Source of the DNA: Rhizobacter sp.
Lineage (GTDB): Bacteria; Pseudomonadota; Gammaproteobacteria; Burkholderiales; Burkholderiaceae_C
Reading direction: 5' to 3'
Assembly: GCA_019635355.1 (NCBI GenBank)
Contig: JAHBZQ010000001.1
Span: forward strand, 3,348,001 to 3,412,000
DNA: 64,000 bases
In this document: in pieces, positions 18,724 to 30,345 of the stretch
Position numbering within the stretch: position 1 is the first letter of the stretch
How the letters are laid out: every line of letters begins with the position of its first letter
The notes under the pieces: model-generated
Told to the model about the DNA's origin: nothing
Seen by the model: the letters and a program-made list of their open reading frames with translations, nothing else
Database searches by the model: none
Position numbers and translations under genes: made by a program

Positions 18724-19389
18724 ATGAGGCAGACTCCCACGCCGATGAGCCCCCCGTCCGACACACGCGGCGAACCGACCGACGACGAGCTGATGAGCGC
18801 CTACGCGCGCGGCGACGCCGCCGCCTTCGAGCGCCTCTACACGCGCCACCAGGCGGGGCTCTACCGCTTCGTGCGCCGGCTGCTTGGCCCCGCACTCGCC
18901 GCGCAGGCCGACGAGGTGTTCCAGGACACCTGGCTCAAGGTCGTCAACGCCCGCGCGCAATGGATGCCACAAGGCGCCACCTTCCGCACCTGGCTCTTCA
19001 CGCTCGCGCACCACCGCGTGATCGACATCTGGCGGCGCAGCGGGCGCGAGGTCTCGGTGAGCACCGACGACGACACCCCCTGGGAGCCCGAAGGCGACGC
19101 CGCCTGGGCGCAGTGGCCAGAGGCCAGGAGCCCGGCGCCGCACAGCGAGGAGCTCGCGTTCTGGCGCCGTGCCGGCGAGCGGCTTCTGCGTTGCCTCGAC
19201 GAACTGCCCCTCGCACAACGCAGCGCCTTCCTTCTGCACCACGAAGACGAGCTGCCGCTGGCCGACGTGGCACGTGCGCTCGAGGTCGGCTTCGAGACCG
19301 CCAAGACACGCCTGCGCTACGCGATGAGCAAGCTGCGCGTCTGCATGGGCGCCTACCTCGCGCCGCTGCAGCAAGGGGAAGCCCGATGA
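18724..19389 (+). CDS. ECF-type RNA polymerase sigma factor
   Basis: A 221-residue extracytoplasmic-function sigma factor. Region 2 (about residues 20-90) has the core-binding and -10 recognition helix around EVFQDTWLKV and ATFRTWLFTLAHHRVIDIWRR. Region 4 (about 150-205) has the helix-turn-helix LPLADVARALEVGFETAKTRLRYA. The start is uncertain: ATG at 18724, 18745 or 18664; none has a strong ribosome site. Its stop overlaps the start of the membrane partner at 19386, a normal sigma/anti-sigma layout. Confidence 0.9.
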   Translation: MRQTPTPMSPPSDTRGEPTDDELMSAYARGDAAAFERLYTRHQAGLYRFVRRLLGPALAAQADEVFQDTWLKVVNARAQWMPQGATFRTWLFTLAHHRVIDIWRRSGREVSVSTDDDTPWEPEGDAAWAQWPEARSPAPHSEELAFWRRAGERLLRCLDELPLAQRSAFLLHHEDELPLADVARALEVGFETAKTRLRYAMSKLRVCMGAYLAPLQQGEAR

Positions 19390-20444
19390 GCGAACCCGAC
19401 GAAGCGCGCGACGTCCATCTGCGCGAAGCGCTGCGCCACGCGCCCGATGCGCAGCTGCAGGCGCCGCCGCACCTCAGCGAGCTGATCCTGAAGGAAGCAC
19501 GCGCCAAGGCACGCGACGCCAAACCCGAGGTCACGCCCGCCCCCACCTGGGCCCGCCGCGTGTGGGATTGGCTCGCCCGCCCGGCCGTCGCCACCGGCTT
19601 CGCGGGTGTGATGGCCGCGACGCTCGTCGGTCTGATGTGGTGGGACCAGCCCATGGACGAAGCGATGCCACGCTCGCCCGTTCCCGCCGCCGCGCCTGCG
19701 GCAGAGCCGGCGGCGCCCGCGGCTTCCGAAGCGCCGCCCGTGCTGCGCACCAGCCCGTCCGATGGCGCCGCGACCGCTTCCCCCAAGCCCGAGCCCCCGC
19801 GCAAGAAAGCGGCCGAAGCCCCCCGCAATGCGGCAGCGGGCACCGCCGCCCCCGCGCGCTCCGAGACAGGGCTCGCCGTGCCGGCACCCGTGGCCATGCC
19901 ACCGGCACCGGCACCTGCGGCGGCCGCAGCCCCGGCGCTGTCCGCCGACGCCAGCGCCGAAGCCTTGGCCAAAGCCCGCGTCAAGGAAGAAGAACACCAG
20001 CGCGAACGCAGCAGCATGGCACCCACCGAAGCGTCGCAACGCCGCGCGGCGGCCAAGGCACAACTCAACGAGTCGCGCTTGCAGCTCGAAGGCGAGGCCT
20101 ACACCCGCGTGGCCAGCGTGCGCGCCGCGATCGCGAGCGAGGCCACCCGCTGGGCCTGGCAACGCGCCAACGCCCCCGCGCAGCCGATGAACGATGCCAT
20201 CTACGCCTGGCTCGCCCAGCTCGACAGCAGCACCGGCACCCAGTGGCAAGCACGCAGCGCCCGCGAGACCACTGCGCCGCGGGGCCGCGCACTCACCCTG
20301 CTGCGCGACGGCCAGCTGCAGCACAGCTTCCAGATCACCGAGCGCAGCGTGCTGTGGCAACGTGGCCAGACCGCGTGGCAGGTGGAGCTGCCGGCCGAGA
20401 CGCTCGCCGCGCTGCAAGCAGCCCTCGACAGCGCCGCGCCCTAA
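19386..20444 (+). CDS. Single-pass membrane protein, probable anti-sigma factor
   Basis: A 352-residue protein translated from an ATG that overlaps the sigma factor stop. It has a cytoplasmic N-terminal region (residues 1-60, helical), one transmembrane segment (about 66-86), a long Ala/Pro/Lys-rich linker (about 90-210) and a C-terminal periplasmic region (about 215-350) without recognised family. Position and topology fit an anti-sigma factor, but no zinc-binding H-x3-C-x2-C motif is present. Inference: it holds the sigma factor and releases it on an envelope signal. Confidence 0.7.
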   Translation: MSEPDEARDVHLREALRHAPDAQLQAPPHLSELILKEARAKARDAKPEVTPAPTWARRVWDWLARPAVATGFAGVMAATLVGLMWWDQPMDEAMPRSPVPAAAPAAEPAAPAASEAPPVLRTSPSDGAATASPKPEPPRKKAAEAPRNAAAGTAAPARSETGLAVPAPVAMPPAPAPAAAAAPALSADASAEALAKARVKEEEHQRERSSMAPTEASQRRAAAKAQLNESRLQLEGEAYTRVASVRAAIASEATRWAWQRANAPAQPMNDAIYAWLAQLDSSTGTQWQARSARETTAPRGRALTLLRDGQLQHSFQITERSVLWQRGQTAWQVELPAETLAALQAALDSAAP

Positions 20445-20877
20445 AAGGGCGTGCGGGGCGGGCGGCTTGAGCACAGCGCCGAATGCGCCGGTCGACAACG
20501 AATGCCTTCCCGCCAGCCGTGGCGCCTTCTTCAGCAGGCCTGGCGAGGCTCGGGCACCCCCTTCTCCCCCCTCAATTGGGCGTGCACTCCCCCATCGCCG
20601 ACAACAGTTCAGCGAGGGTCTTGGTTATATTGCCGCCTGTCCAGTGCACACGCTCAAACAAAAAAAGCGTCAGCGCGGCTTCCAGTCGGAAGCAGGGGGG
20701 GAACAAGTTTTCGGGCCCATGCCGGGTGGCTGCTGCGAAGCAGCAGCCTGGCGTCTCCGTGTTCGCCCCACCGTGACTGTCGTCTCCGGGTGGGTGCGCA
20801 AGGCATCGTGTTCCGTATTCCTGCGGCAACTGCTGCAGGCCACGGCCGTATTCGATCGCATCGCCACCGGAGGCTTC
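20445..20877 (+). other. 433-bp intergenic leader with three hairpins
   Basis: No credible gene was seen here. The distal part holds an inverted repeat ACGCT/AGCGT around an A-rich loop (20650-20670), a 6-bp stem GCTTCC/GGAAGC (20678-20693) and a perfect 9-bp stem GGCTGCTGC-GAA-GCAGCAGCC (20728-20748). A TATATT at 20626-20631 could be a -10 box, but no good -35 was seen. The hairpins would lie in the 5' leader of the lipoprotein gene at 20878. I could not match them to a known riboswitch. Confidence 0.45.
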
Positions 20878-22488
20878 TTGAATCACAACCGTACCCCTCA
20901 CGTCGCGACTCATCGCGCCTTCCTCGTTGCCGCAGCCTTCTCGGCCGTGCTGGCCGCCTGCGGCGGCTCCAGTGACAGCGGCGGCAACGGCAGCACGCCA
21001 TACGTCCCGCCCGCACCCCCGCCACCGGTCCCCCAGGTGCCCGGCGACGTGAGCAGCCGAACACTGTCGTCCGCCACCGGCCTGGCCGTGGCCGGCGCCA
21101 CGGTGACCGTCGGTGCCGAGACACGCACGACGTCCGCAAACGGCTCGTTCGCGTTCCAGGATGTACCGGAGAACGATCGCCTCGCGATCACGCTCTCGGC
21201 ACCCGGCTACGTGCCCAAGGTGCGCTACACGGCCTCGGTGAACAACGTCGAGACCGTCGTGCCCGTGCAGCTCACGCCCGTGGCGACGACGCAGAGCGTC
21301 GACGCTGCCGTCGGTGGCACCGTCACCGTGGGGGGCAGCACTGCACAGGTGAACATTCCTGCCAATGTGATCGTCACCTCGGGCGGCGCGGCGCCGGCCC
21401 AGCCGGTGAACGTGCAGGTCACGCCCATCAACCTCGCCCAGGACTCGGCCCTGCTGACCGGCGACTATCGTGTGTCGTCCAACACCTGGCTCCAAGCGCA
21501 CGGTGCGATGTCCATCGTGGTCACCGATGGCAGCGGCAGCACGTATGACTTCGCCCCAAGCGCCGCCGTGCGCATCCCCGTCTCCTCACGGTCCACCAAC
21601 ATCCCACCGCTGGCCGCGCTGTTCCGGTTCGACGAGTCGACCGGCTTCTGGGTGAATGAAGGCACGGCCACCCTGGCGGGCGTCGCGCCGGCCCAGTACT
21701 ACACCGGCGCCGCCACTCAGCCCGGCACCTGGGCGGTCGGCAGCGTCCTGGAGGCCGTGCAAGTCACGGGTTGTGTGCAGAACACCCTCGGCCAGCGCGT
21801 GAGCAGGGCTCGCGTCGAGTCTGATGGCGTGAACTATTCGGGCACGACGAGCGCCCTCACTGACAGCAACGGCAATTTCTCCATTGCAGTGCGAACCGAT
21901 GCCGAATCTATCGTGTACGCCCGCTGGGGACGGCGTGTGTCGAACTACGTCGAGATCGAGACGGAGAAGGTTCCCAAGGCCATCGACACGGGCTGCCTGA
22001 TCCTCGCCGACGCCATCAGCATCAAACTGACCTGGGGGGCCAACCCGGTGGATGTGGACTCGCACCTGATCACCCCGCATGGCACGCACATTTCATACCT
22101 GAACCTGGGCTCGTTGCCAGGCCTGCCGTATGCCGCCCTCGATCACGACGACACCACGTCGAACGGCCCAGAGATCGTCTCCGTGCGCCGTGTCGTGCGC
22201 GGCGGCATCTACCGCTACTACGTCGCCAACTACTCTCGCACCTACACCCCAGCGATGACGGGATCGCCAGTGCGGATCGAAGTCTCGGCGGCGGGCTACA
22301 CCAGCATCTTCACGCCGCCCGCGGGCGAGGGCTTCAACGACTTCTGGCATGCGTTCGACATCGTGGTGGACACCGACTGCAACATCTCGGTCAACCCCGC
22401 CAACCCTGCGAACGCCTGGTCCGCCACGCCGCCACAGCCCCCGATCCAGACCATCGCCGGCCCCATCACCTACTGCCCGAACAACTGA
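20878..22488 (+). CDS. Lipoprotein with carboxypeptidase-regulatory-like and DUF2135-like domains
   Basis: A 536-residue predicted lipoprotein. The start is a TTG at 20878 with GGAGG at 20869-20873; it gives a good signal with lipobox VLAAC (Cys28). After a Pro-rich stretch, residues about 60-115 form a carboxypeptidase-regulatory-like fold (VAGATVTVGAETRTT...GSFAF). A second such segment lies at about 300-350, and the C-terminal part (VDVDSHLITPHGTHISY and beyond) resembles DUF2135, found in exported proteins of unknown function. No enzyme motif is seen. A strong terminator follows at 22527. Confidence 0.8.
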   Translation: MNHNRTPHVATHRAFLVAAAFSAVLAACGGSSDSGGNGSTPYVPPAPPPPVPQVPGDVSSRTLSSATGLAVAGATVTVGAETRTTSANGSFAFQDVPENDRLAITLSAPGYVPKVRYTASVNNVETVVPVQLTPVATTQSVDAAVGGTVTVGGSTAQVNIPANVIVTSGGAAPAQPVNVQVTPINLAQDSALLTGDYRVSSNTWLQAHGAMSIVVTDGSGSTYDFAPSAAVRIPVSSRSTNIPPLAALFRFDESTGFWVNEGTATLAGVAPAQYYTGAATQPGTWAVGSVLEAVQVTGCVQNTLGQRVSRARVESDGVNYSGTTSALTDSNGNFSIAVRTDAESIVYARWGRRVSNYVEIETEKVPKAIDTGCLILADAISIKLTWGANPVDVDSHLITPHGTHISYLNLGSLPGLPYAALDHDDTTSNGPEIVSVRRVVRGGIYRYYVANYSRTYTPAMTGSPVRIEVSAAGYTSIFTPPAGEGFNDFWHAFDIVVDTDCNISVNPANPANAWSATPPQPPIQTIAGPITYCPNN

Positions 22489-22526
22489 CGCGCCACGGCG
22501 CACGCGGCCGGCACCTTGCCGGCTCG

Positions 22527-22563
22527 AAGGGGCGGCCCTCCCGGGCGCGCCCCTTTTTCTTTG
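22527..22563 (+). terminator. Rho-independent terminator
   Basis: An 8-bp stem AAGGGGCG / CGCCCCTT (22527-22534 with 22548-22555) with a GC-rich loop, followed by a T-rich tract ending TTTTTCTTT. It is 38 bp past the lipoprotein stop and before uvrA. Confidence 0.85.
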
Positions 22564-22647
22564 GGGCTCGCCGCTGACCGGCGGCAGCAGGCGTCAGCGG
22601 CGAGGACATCGTGCCTCGCTATCATCATTCGTTTACCTCGCCGCCCC

Positions 22648-25593
<2,946 letters not shown>

Positions 25594-25641
25594 ATCAAGG
25601 CTCCGCGCTGGCGAGACTTTTCTCACGAGGTTGAAAAGCGC

Positions 25642-25716
25642 CACGATGCACCGCAGCAATGCGGCATCGTGCTTGCATGCGGGGGTTGCCACTCTTGGCA
25701 AGCGCCAGACGCTTGC
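25642..25716. other. Two hairpins between uvrA and the hybrid kinase
   Basis: CACGATGC/GCATCGTG (25642-25671, with an inner CCGC/GCGG) and GCAAGCG/CGCTTGC (25698-25716) are inverted repeats in the 183-bp gap. Neither has a T-run. TTGGCA at 25695 and TACATT at 25719, 18 bp apart, could form a promoter for the kinase gene, placing the second hairpin in its spacer. Confidence 0.4.
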
Positions 25717-25776
25717 ACTACATTGCCGCAGCCCCGCCCCACCCCCTGTCGCGCAACGCGCCACGACGACACCCCC

Positions 25777-28605
25777 ATGCCGCCTGCGCCTCTGCCCGCT
25801 GACGAATCCCAACGGCTGGCCAGGCTTCACGCGACGGGCATCCTCGACACCGCCCCCGAAGAGAGTTTCAACGCGCTCGTGCAGTGCGCCGCCGAACTCT
25901 GCGGCACGCCGATCGCCGCGATCAGCCTGGTCGACGCACAGCGCGAATGGTTCAAGGCCGTGCACGGCTGGGACGACCTGCCGGTGCGCGAGATCCCGCG
26001 CGCCATCTCCTTCTGCAACCACACGCTCGTGAGCGAGGGGCTCTTCGAGGTGCACGACGCGGCGCACGATGTCCGGTTTGCACACAGCCCCTTCGTGACC
26101 GGCGTGCCGCACATCCGCGGCTATGCGGGCGCGCCGCTGGTGGTCGACGGCGAGGTGCTGGGCGCACTGTGCGTGGTCGACTCGCGCCCCCGCACGCTGA
26201 GCGACGCGCAGCGCCAGAGCCTCGTGCAACTCGCGCGTGTGGCCAGCACGCTGATCGCCAACCGCCACGTCACACCGCCCGCCGACGACGAGCGCCACCG
26301 CCTGCTCGACTTCGCGCGCGCCTCGGGCGACTGGATGTGGGAGACCGACGCCTCCCTGCGCTACACCTGGGTGTCGTCGACCTTCGAAGCGGTGACCGGG
26401 CTCTCGCCCGGCTCGGTGCGCGGCCAGCTGCTCGAAGACGCGCCCTTGCTCGACGGCCTCGGCCAGCCGCTCGGGGGCGGGCGCAGCCTGCACGCACTGC
26501 TGCAGCGGCGCCAGCCGATCACCCGCGTGATCACGGACAAGGCCACCGCGCGCGGCGTGCTGCAGGTGTCGCGCAGCGCGGTGCCGGTGTTCGATGCCGA
26601 CGGCGAGTTCACCGGCTACCGCGGCACCGCCCGCGACGTGTCGGCGCACATCGCGGCCGAGCGGCGCACGCATGCGCAGGGCGAGCTGCTGCGCAAGCTG
26701 TCGTCACAGGTGCCGGGCGTGATCTTCCAGCTCTGGATGCAGCGCGACGGCACGCCCTTCTACACCTACGCGAGCGACGCCACGCGCGAGCTCTTCGGCG
26801 TCGAGCCGCCGCGCAACGGCGACGGGGGCGACGCCAGCGTGGTGTGCCGCATGCTGCACCCCGACGACGCCGTCGACTTCGTGCCCAGCCTGATGGCCGC
26901 CTCGCGCACGCTGCGGCCCTGGCAGCGCGAATTTCGCATCATCCGCGACGGTGGGGTGCGCTGGATCGAAGTGCGTGCCGTGCCCGAGCGCCATGCCGAA
27001 GGCGGCACGCTCTGGCACGGCTTCTGTTCCGACGTGACCGCGCGCAAGGAGACCGAGCTCGCCCTGCGCAGCAGCGAAGAGCGCTGGAGCCTGGCCGCCG
27101 AAGCGGCCGGCATCGGCATCGCCGAACTCGACCTCGACAGCGGCCGCATGAACTTCGACGCCCGCGCCTGCGCCAACCACGGCCTCAGGTTCCCGCAGGG
27201 CGATTACCGGCTCAACGACTGGCTCGCCGCCATCCACCCGAGCGACCGCTATGCGGTGCAGGCGCGGCTGGAGCACGCGCTGGCCACCGGCGGCATGCTG
27301 GAGGCGCGCTACCGCCAGCAGCGGCCCGACGGCAGCGAGGCCACGCTCGAGATCTTCGCCCGCTGCACGCTCGGCGAGGCGCAGCGCCCGGTCGGCATGG
27401 TGGGCACCTGCCGCGATGTGACGCAGCAGGCCGCGCACGAGCAGCTGCGCCACGACAAGGAAGCCGCCGAGCGCGCCAGCCGCGCCAAGAGCGAGTTCCT
27501 TTCGCGCGTGAGCCACGAGCTGCGCACACCGCTCAACGGCATCCTCGGCTTCGCGCAGCTGATGGCCATCGACCGCGTGCACCCGCTGGAGCCCGACCAG
27601 GCCCGCCGCCTCGACAGCGTGCTGCGCGCCGGCCGCCACCTGCTCGAGCTCATCAACGACATGCTCAACCTCGCGCGCATCGAGCAGGAAGACTTCTCGC
27701 TCGCCAGCACGCCGGTCAACCTGGCAGCCACGCTGCAGACCTGCTTCACGCTGATCCAGCCGATGGCCGACAGTGCCGGCGTCCGTCTCGCCGCACCGCC
27801 ACGCCGCGCCCACTGGGCGCTGGCCGATGCGCGCGCAGTGGAGCAGGTGCTGCTCAACCTGCTGTCGAACGCCATCAAGTACAACCGGCCCGCCGGCACG
27901 GTGAAGGTCACGCTCTCGCGCGGCGACGAGCACATGTTCGTGGCCGTCACCGATGAAGGCGAAGGCCTCTCGGAGACGCAGCAGGCGCGGCTCTTCCAGC
28001 CCTTCAACCGGCTCGGCGCCGAGCAGAAGCGGGTGGAAGGCACCGGCCTCGGCCTCGTGATCGCGCGCCAGCTGGCGGCCTCGATGGGGGGTGAGCTGAA
28101 GGTGACGAGCCGCCCCGGCAAGGGTTCGACCTTCACGCTGAGCCTGCCGGCCGGCACCGCCCCCACCGGCACCCGCCACCGCGCCGACCCGCGCGACCCG
28201 CTGCCACCCGAGCCCACCACCGCGCACCGCCAGGTGCTCTACGTGGAAGACGAGCCGCTCAACGTGCTCTTGATGCAGGAGGTGTTCAAGGCACGCCCGC
28301 AATGGGCGCTGCACATCGCGACCGATGGCCAGGGCGGCCTCGCCGCCGCCCGCGCGCAGCACCACGACCTGCTGCTGATCGACATGAACCTGCCCGACAT
28401 GAACGGGCTGGAGCTCATCCGCGCCCTGCGCGCCGACCCGCGCACCTCGGGGCTGCAGTGCATCGCACTGTCAGCCGACGCGATGCAGGCGCAGATCGAC
28501 GCAGCGCTCGCCGCGGGCTTCGACGGCTACTGGACGAAGCCGATCAACGTGGCTTCGATGCTCGAAGGCCTCGGCCAGGCGCTGGAACAGCCCCCCAGTC
28601 GCTAG
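25777..28605 (+). CDS. Hybrid sensor histidine kinase with GAF, three PAS-like and receiver domains
   Basis: A 942-residue soluble hybrid kinase. The domain order is GAF (about 25-165), PAS-like (175-295), PAS/PAC (305-430), PAS/PAC (430-560), HisKA with phospho-acceptor His580 in RVSHELRTPLNG, HATPase (about 690-800, LLSNAIKYN and GTGLGLVI), and a C-terminal receiver with Asp869 in LIDMNLPDMNG and Lys in WTKPIN. No transmembrane segment is seen, so the signal is probably cytoplasmic. No separate response regulator lies beside it. The last codons (QPPSR) fall inside a dispersed 41-bp repeat, so its C-terminus appears shaped by that repeat. Confidence 0.93.
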   Translation: MPPAPLPADESQRLARLHATGILDTAPEESFNALVQCAAELCGTPIAAISLVDAQREWFKAVHGWDDLPVREIPRAISFCNHTLVSEGLFEVHDAAHDVRFAHSPFVTGVPHIRGYAGAPLVVDGEVLGALCVVDSRPRTLSDAQRQSLVQLARVASTLIANRHVTPPADDERHRLLDFARASGDWMWETDASLRYTWVSSTFEAVTGLSPGSVRGQLLEDAPLLDGLGQPLGGGRSLHALLQRRQPITRVITDKATARGVLQVSRSAVPVFDADGEFTGYRGTARDVSAHIAAERRTHAQGELLRKLSSQVPGVIFQLWMQRDGTPFYTYASDATRELFGVEPPRNGDGGDASVVCRMLHPDDAVDFVPSLMAASRTLRPWQREFRIIRDGGVRWIEVRAVPERHAEGGTLWHGFCSDVTARKETELALRSSEERWSLAAEAAGIGIAELDLDSGRMNFDARACANHGLRFPQGDYRLNDWLAAIHPSDRYAVQARLEHALATGGMLEARYRQQRPDGSEATLEIFARCTLGEAQRPVGMVGTCRDVTQQAAHEQLRHDKEAAERASRAKSEFLSRVSHELRTPLNGILGFAQLMAIDRVHPLEPDQARRLDSVLRAGRHLLELINDMLNLARIEQEDFSLASTPVNLAATLQTCFTLIQPMADSAGVRLAAPPRRAHWALADARAVEQVLLNLLSNAIKYNRPAGTVKVTLSRGDEHMFVAVTDEGEGLSETQQARLFQPFNRLGAEQKRVEGTGLGLVIARQLAASMGGELKVTSRPGKGSTFTLSLPAGTAPTGTRHRADPRDPLPPEPTTAHRQVLYVEDEPLNVLLMQEVFKARPQWALHIATDGQGGLAAARAQHHDLLLIDMNLPDMNGLELIRALRADPRTSGLQCIALSADAMQAQIDAALAAGFDGYWTKPINVASMLEGLGQALEQPPSR

Positions 28606-28628
28606 CGCTCCTGCCCCCAAGGGGCGCC
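28588..28628. repeat. 41-bp dispersed repeat, copy 1
   Basis: It matches 62789-62829 at 38 of 41 positions in the same orientation. It begins inside the last five codons of the hybrid kinase and ends 23 bp after its stop. The inner part CCCCCAAGGGGCGCC is partly palindromic. Confidence 0.8.
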
Positions 28629-28744
28629 ACCCATCGGGCCGGGGAACCCGTCCCTCGGGCGTGGCTTGATGGGTGCATCGCTGCGCTCGCACGCCGCCGG
28701 TCGCTCAGCCTGAGGTATCGAAGGCGCGTGCATTCGCCGCCCAG

Positions 28745-28778
28745 AATGAAAAAAGCCGGTGCACTGCACCGGCTTCTG
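28745..28778 (-). terminator. Rho-independent terminator of the SWIB gene
   Basis: A near-perfect 23-bp palindrome AAGCCGGTGCA-C-TGCACCGGCTT (28753-28775) is followed on the minus strand by a T-run (28749-28754). It lies 22 bp beyond the SWIB gene stop. Confidence 0.85.
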
Positions 28779-28799
28779 TCGTTGGCCGAAGCCTTCGAT

Positions 28800-29234
28800 T
28801 TACTTGAGGTGACCGTTGATCAGCTTGGTCATCTCGAACATCGACACTTGGCCCTTCTTGAAGATTTCCTTCAGCTTGGCGTCGGCGTTGATCATCGTGC
28901 GCTTGGCTGCGTCTTGCAGCTTGTTGGCCTTGATGTAGTCCCACACCTTCTTGGTGACCTCGGTGCGCGGAACCGGCTTGTCGCCAATGATGGCGGCCAG
29001 TGCTGCGCTCGGGGTCATCGCCTTCATGAAGGCGGCGTTGGGGGTGCGCTTCTTCGCCGGAGCCTTGGCGGCCTTCTTGGCGGGAGCAGCCTTCTTGGCG
29101 GCTGCCTTCTTCGCCGGAGCGGCCTTCTTGGCCGGTGCCGCCTTCTTCGCCGGGGCGGCCTTCTTCGCTGCCGCCTTCTTGGCCGGAGCGGCCTTTTTTG
29201 CTGCGGGTTTCGCAGCCTTCTTCGCAGTTGCCAT
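28800..29234 (-). CDS. SWIB domain protein with histone-H1-like basic tail
   Basis: A 144-residue protein. Residues 2-65 are lysine/alanine/proline repeats of the KKAAPAKKAA kind, like bacterial histone-H1 analogues and expected to bind DNA. Residues about 66-143 are a SWIB/MDM2-type domain (TPSAALAAIIGDKPVPRTEV, KKVWDYIKANKL), a fold also found in eukaryotic SWI/SNF complexes and in chlamydia. The ATG at 29234 follows GGAG in a fair ribosome site. It probably acts in nucleoid organisation; that is inference. Its own terminator indicates a single-gene transcript. Confidence 0.85.
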   Translation of the reverse strand: MATAKKAAKPAAKKAAPAKKAAAKKAAPAKKAAPAKKAAPAKKAAAKKAAPAKKAAKAPAKKRTPNAAFMKAMTPSAALAAIIGDKPVPRTEVTKKVWDYIKANKLQDAAKRTMINADAKLKEIFKKGQVSMFEMTKLINGHLK

Positions 29235-29485
29235 TTCGAATTTCTCCATCAAATGAGTTGTTGATGTGCCCGTGTTGGGTGAGTGCCGCATGAGCTACTC
29301 GGTTCTCCATGGATCACGTGCGGAGCGAATACTACTGCGAGAGTGCTGCATTGAGAAGCAGTTTTCATAGGTAAAACGCGCGCAAACGCGCTTCGCAGCG
29401 TGCTTTTGTCGTCGCTGCGCGTCACTTGTGTGCCTCTCGTGCGCCTCTCTCATGCCACAGAGAGACACGACGAGCGCTCCCGCGC

Positions 29486-30013
29486 TCAGCTCACATCGCC
29501 CTCGTGCGGCTCGCGTTTTCGCCCGTGCAGCATCGCGGCGACGAGGCTCTCGCGGTGCCGAACACTCATCGCGAGCACGCCGCAGAGGTGCAGCGCGACG
29601 AGGGCGACCAGGGTCCACGCGAGCCCCGCGTGCAGCGCGAACATCGTCTCGTCGCCCCAGTAGCGGTCGGTGGTGCAGAGCCATCCGGTGCCGCCGACCG
29701 CGAGCACGCAGCCGAGCAACAGCACCACCATCCAGCCCCCGAGCGGGTTGTGGCCGAGGTGGCGCGACGCGCGCCCGCGCAGCAGCGCGGCAAGGTAGCC
29801 GAAGGTCTCGCGCGGGCCGCGCACGAACTGCCCGAAGCGCGCATAGGCGCCGCCCGCCACGCCCCACACCAGGCGCATCAGCACGATGGCAAGCGCCGTG
29901 TAGCCGATGGTCTCGTGCCAGTGCGTCCACTTCTCGGTGGTGAGCCATGCCCCCGCCACGGCGCCGATGAGCGCGAGGTGGAGGGCGCGGACGGGCAGGT
30001 CCCAGACCTTCAT
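29486..30013 (-). CDS. Cytochrome b561 domain membrane protein
   Basis: A 175-residue inner-membrane protein with about four transmembrane helices. It has the histidines expected to hold heme b: ALHLALIG near residue 12, THWHETIGY near 31-38, HNPLGGWM near 88 and ALHAGLAW with LVALHLCG near 127-142. Such proteins move electrons across or within the membrane. It is the last gene of the iron operon, 18 bp after the PepSY gene. In this context it may supply electrons for reducing ferric iron, an inference from neighbours. Confidence 0.88.
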   Translation of the reverse strand: MKVWDLPVRALHLALIGAVAGAWLTTEKWTHWHETIGYTALAIVLMRLVWGVAGGAYARFGQFVRGPRETFGYLAALLRGRASRHLGHNPLGGWMVVLLLGCVLAVGGTGWLCTTDRYWGDETMFALHAGLAWTLVALVALHLCGVLAMSVRHRESLVAAMLHGRKREPHEGDVS

Positions 30014-30031
30014 CGAACGAAGCTCAGGCGA

Positions 30032-30313
30032 TCACTTGGCGGCGGCCTGGCCCGCGGGCAGCACCGGCTCAAAGCTCTTCGGGTCGAAGAAGGCCTCGGC
30101 CTTCTGGCCCTTCGAGTCGAAGCCGTAGACCTCGTAGCAACCGTTCTCGACCTTCACCTTGCGCACCTTCCAGCCTTCGGCGACGAGCTTGCTTTGCAGC
30201 TCCATCTGGCCGCGCCATTCGGCCTTGGGGGTGCTGCACTTGATGTCGCCGTGGGCTTGGGCGGCGCCCGTGGCGAGCAGGGTCAGGGTGGCAACGAGGA
30301 AGAGGTGTTTCAT
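30032..30313 (-). CDS. PepSY domain exported protein
   Basis: A 93-residue protein with a Sec signal peptide ending AAQAH (residue 20-21) and a PepSY-like body with paired cysteines (IKCSTPKAEW and ENGCYEVYG) that could form a disulfide. Small PepSY proteins often occur with b-type cytochromes in iron-reduction operons; the function is not established. Start at ATG 30313; the frame is open eight codons further upstream. It is 32 bp after the dioxygenase and 18 bp before the cytochrome gene. Confidence 0.8.
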   Translation of the reverse strand: MKHLFLVATLTLLATGAAQAHGDIKCSTPKAEWRGQMELQSKLVAEGWKVRKVKVENGCYEVYGFDSKGQKAEAFFDPKSFEPVLPAGQAAAK

Positions 30314-30345
30314 GGTGAGTCCCTTTCGAAGTGGCAAACGCGCGC

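Noticed and set aside
20445..20877. Known riboswitch classes (c-di-GMP, cobalamin, TPP, glycine) in the long gap
   Set aside because: The hairpins are real, but the conserved bases of those classes are absent.
28800..29234. Classical H-NS or HU protein
   Set aside because: The C-terminal fold is SWIB-like and the tail is of the H1 type; no H-NS or HU signature is present.
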